In this document: in pieces, positions 62,654 to 64,000 of the stretch | Position numbering within the stretch: the stretch's first letter is position 1 | Layout: each line of letters opens with the position of its first letter | Origin: an uncultured Bacilli bacterium | Lineage (GTDB): Bacteria > Bacillota_I > Bacilli_A > RF39 > UBA660 | Assembly: GCA_934101225.1 (NCBI GenBank) | Contig: CAKOQK010000001.1 | Coordinates: forward strand, 62,001 to 126,000 | Direction of reading: 5' to 3' | DNA length: 64,000 bases | Notes under the pieces: generated by a model | Told to the model about the DNA's origin: nothing | Database searches by the model: none | What the model saw: the letters and a program-made list of their open reading frames with translations, nothing else | Made by a program: the position numbers and the translations under genes

Positions 62654-63757
62654 ATGGAAACTATCGGAATTATTTGTGAATATAATCCATTTCATAATGG
62701 TCATGTTTATCATATTAATAAAATTAAAGAAATGTATCCTGATTCAATAATTATCTTATGTATTAATGGTTATTTTGGAGAAAGAGGCGATATTAGTATT
62801 CTTTCTAAAGAAGATAAAACTAGATTAGCGCTAAATAATGGAATAAACATAGTTGTTGAATTACCTTTCGTTTTTGCTTCTAATTCTGCTGATACTTTTG
62901 CTGATGCAAGTGTCAAAATATTAAATTATATGAACGTAGATAAAATTATTTTTGGTAGTGAATCTAACGATATAGAGAAACTTACATTAATTGCTAAAAA
63001 ACAATTAGAAGATGATTTTTCATTAAAAGTTAAAGAAGAAATAAAAAAAGGAATAAACTACCCTACTGCCTTAAATAAAGGTATTGGTATTAATTTAAAT
63101 AGTCCTAATGATTTATTAGGAGTTAGTTACATTAAAGCTATTATAAAGAATAATTATGATATAAAACCAATTACTATTAAAAGAACAAGTGATTATTTAG
63201 ATACTGTAAGCGAAAGTAATATAGTAAGTGCAAGTAACATAAGAGAAAAAATTAAAAATAATATTGATGTAAAAAAATATATTAATTATGATCCTACTTT
63301 TAATAAAATTAATGAAGACTTATTATTTAATTTAATTAAATATAAAATTATTACTGATAAAGATTTAAGTAGATATTTAACTGTTGATGAAGGTATTGAA
63401 TATAAATTAATTAAAGAAATAAATAATTGTAAAACTTTGGATGAATTAATAAGTAAGATTAAATCCAAAAGATATACTTATAACCGAATTAGAAGAATGC
63501 TTATTCATATCTTAATAGGACTAACCAAAGAAGATAGAAAAAAATGTAATGTAGAATATGTTAAAGTACTTGGTTTTGATAAAATAGGACAAAATTATTT
63601 AAAGAATATTAAAAGTGATATATTAATAACTTCTAAAATACCTAATATTTATTTAACAAGAAAATATGAACTTGTTTCTTCTAAAGTTTATGATATAATA
63701 GCAAATACTAATACATATAAATATGAAATATCCAATAAACCAATTAAAAAGGATTAA
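62654..63757 (+). CDS. tmcAL: tRNA(Met) cytidine acetate ligase (TmcAL)
   Basis: The start is set at ATG 62654 with GAGG at 62645-62648; a GTG at 62648 overlaps that site. The 367-aa protein is a nucleotidyltransferase: 'GIICEYNPFHNGHVYHINKI' with the HxGH-type site, 'INGYFGERGDISILSKEDKT', 'ELPFVFASNSADTFADASVK' and 'IIFGSESND'. TmcAL (YlbM) makes N4-acetylcytidine at the wobble position of elongator tRNA-Met from acetate and ATP. It is a single gene at the right edge. Confidence 0.94.
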   Translation: METIGIICEYNPFHNGHVYHINKIKEMYPDSIIILCINGYFGERGDISILSKEDKTRLALNNGINIVVELPFVFASNSADTFADASVKILNYMNVDKIIFGSESNDIEKLTLIAKKQLEDDFSLKVKEEIKKGINYPTALNKGIGINLNSPNDLLGVSYIKAIIKNNYDIKPITIKRTSDYLDTVSESNIVSASNIREKIKNNIDVKKYINYDPTFNKINEDLLFNLIKYKIITDKDLSRYLTVDEGIEYKLIKEINNCKTLDELISKIKSKRYTYNRIRRMLIHILIGLTKEDRKKCNVEYVKVLGFDKIGQNYLKNIKSDILITSKIPNIYLTRKYELVSSKVYDIIANTNTYKYEISNKPIKKD

Positions 63758-63764
63758 ATAATAA

Positions 63765-64000
63765 ATGAAAAATATTGATATTAATGAAATTGACGAAGTT
63801 GTAGATAAATTTAGATATAAATTAAATATTTATAAATATTTTAATTACAAAAATAAATCTTTAATTTAATTTTTAAAAGAATAAACACTAAAGATTTAGC
63901 TAATTTATTTAGCATAAATATTTATAAAAGTGATAAACTATCAAATTTTGTTGATGGAATTATTATAGTTAATAATAATGAAAAAAAATTATTATTAAAA
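63765..64000 (+). pseudogene. Possible frameshifted gene running off the right edge
   Basis: An ATG at 63765 opens a 34-codon frame ending TAA at 63867-63869; from about 63850 a frame shifted by one continues through 'RINTKDLANLFSINIYKSDK' to the window end without a stop. Together they look like one coding sequence with a single frame change around 63850-63865. It could also be two unrelated short frames. No family was recognised. Confidence 0.35.

Overview
The window is very AT-rich and reads with the standard bacterial code: TGA acts as a stop, for example in ATGA stop/start overlaps. Gene content points to a low-GC Bacillota of class Bacilli with a small, compact genome, perhaps an uncultured gut lineage near Erysipelotrichales or RF39. 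That placement is inference. Supporting features are a CotE-type spore coat protein, two YjcZ-like small sporulation proteins, class C and D-like sortases with a sortase-built pilus, a CpsBCD capsule system and a PrsA-type lipoprotein. No tRNA, rRNA, prophage or complete insertion sequence was seen. Most genes lie on the minus strand.

Layout. 1-1.2 kb: an ORF6N-domain gene cut by the left edge, preceded by six related palindromes and a small XRE-type regulator gene. 1.3-8.7 kb: an ABC exporter pair, small membrane proteins, a DUF1003 protein and an orphan GspE/PilB-type ATPase; a consensus promoter with an abutting 18-bp palindrome sits at 7.14-7.18 kb. 8.8-35.7 kb: mostly housekeeping genes (recD2, GAPDH, a uridine-kinase-like enzyme, cotE, an M23 hydrolase with ftsX and ftsE, an archaeal-looking serS, lon, pyrimidine-nucleoside phosphorylase, rplS, a DUF4143 ATPase, tgt, argS, rmuC, a VTT protein, a glucosaminidase, a HerA-like ATPase, two YjcZ-like genes, prsA and recX).

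35.7-51.9 kb is a capsule or exopolysaccharide locus read leftward. It starts with the priming sugar transferase, followed by two glycosyltransferases, a polymerase, two ATP-grasp enzymes, a DUF4422 protein, UDP-galactopyranose mutase and the flippase. Three wrecked genes (a membrane protein, an OLD-type ATPase and ugd) separate this block from VanZ, a GGDEF protein, CpsC-CpsD-CpsB and a bipartite sortase.

52.1-59.1 kb is a pilus operon: coiled-coil protein, signal peptidase, VWA tip adhesin, major pilin with LPETG, class C sortase, minor pilin and a second sortase. 59.6-61.9 kb holds an adjacent pair, a membrane-anchored cohesin-like protein and a secreted dockerin protein, which may assemble on the cell surface. 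62-64 kb carries a deoxyribosyltransferase-like protein, tmcAL and a broken gene at the edge.

The strongest unexplained signals are the palindromes near the ORF6N gene, which spell the gene's own RSQ(F/I)(A/V)T motif, and four separate three-copy direct-repeat arrays with similar architecture at 25.7, 52.05, 59.45 and 62.1 kb.
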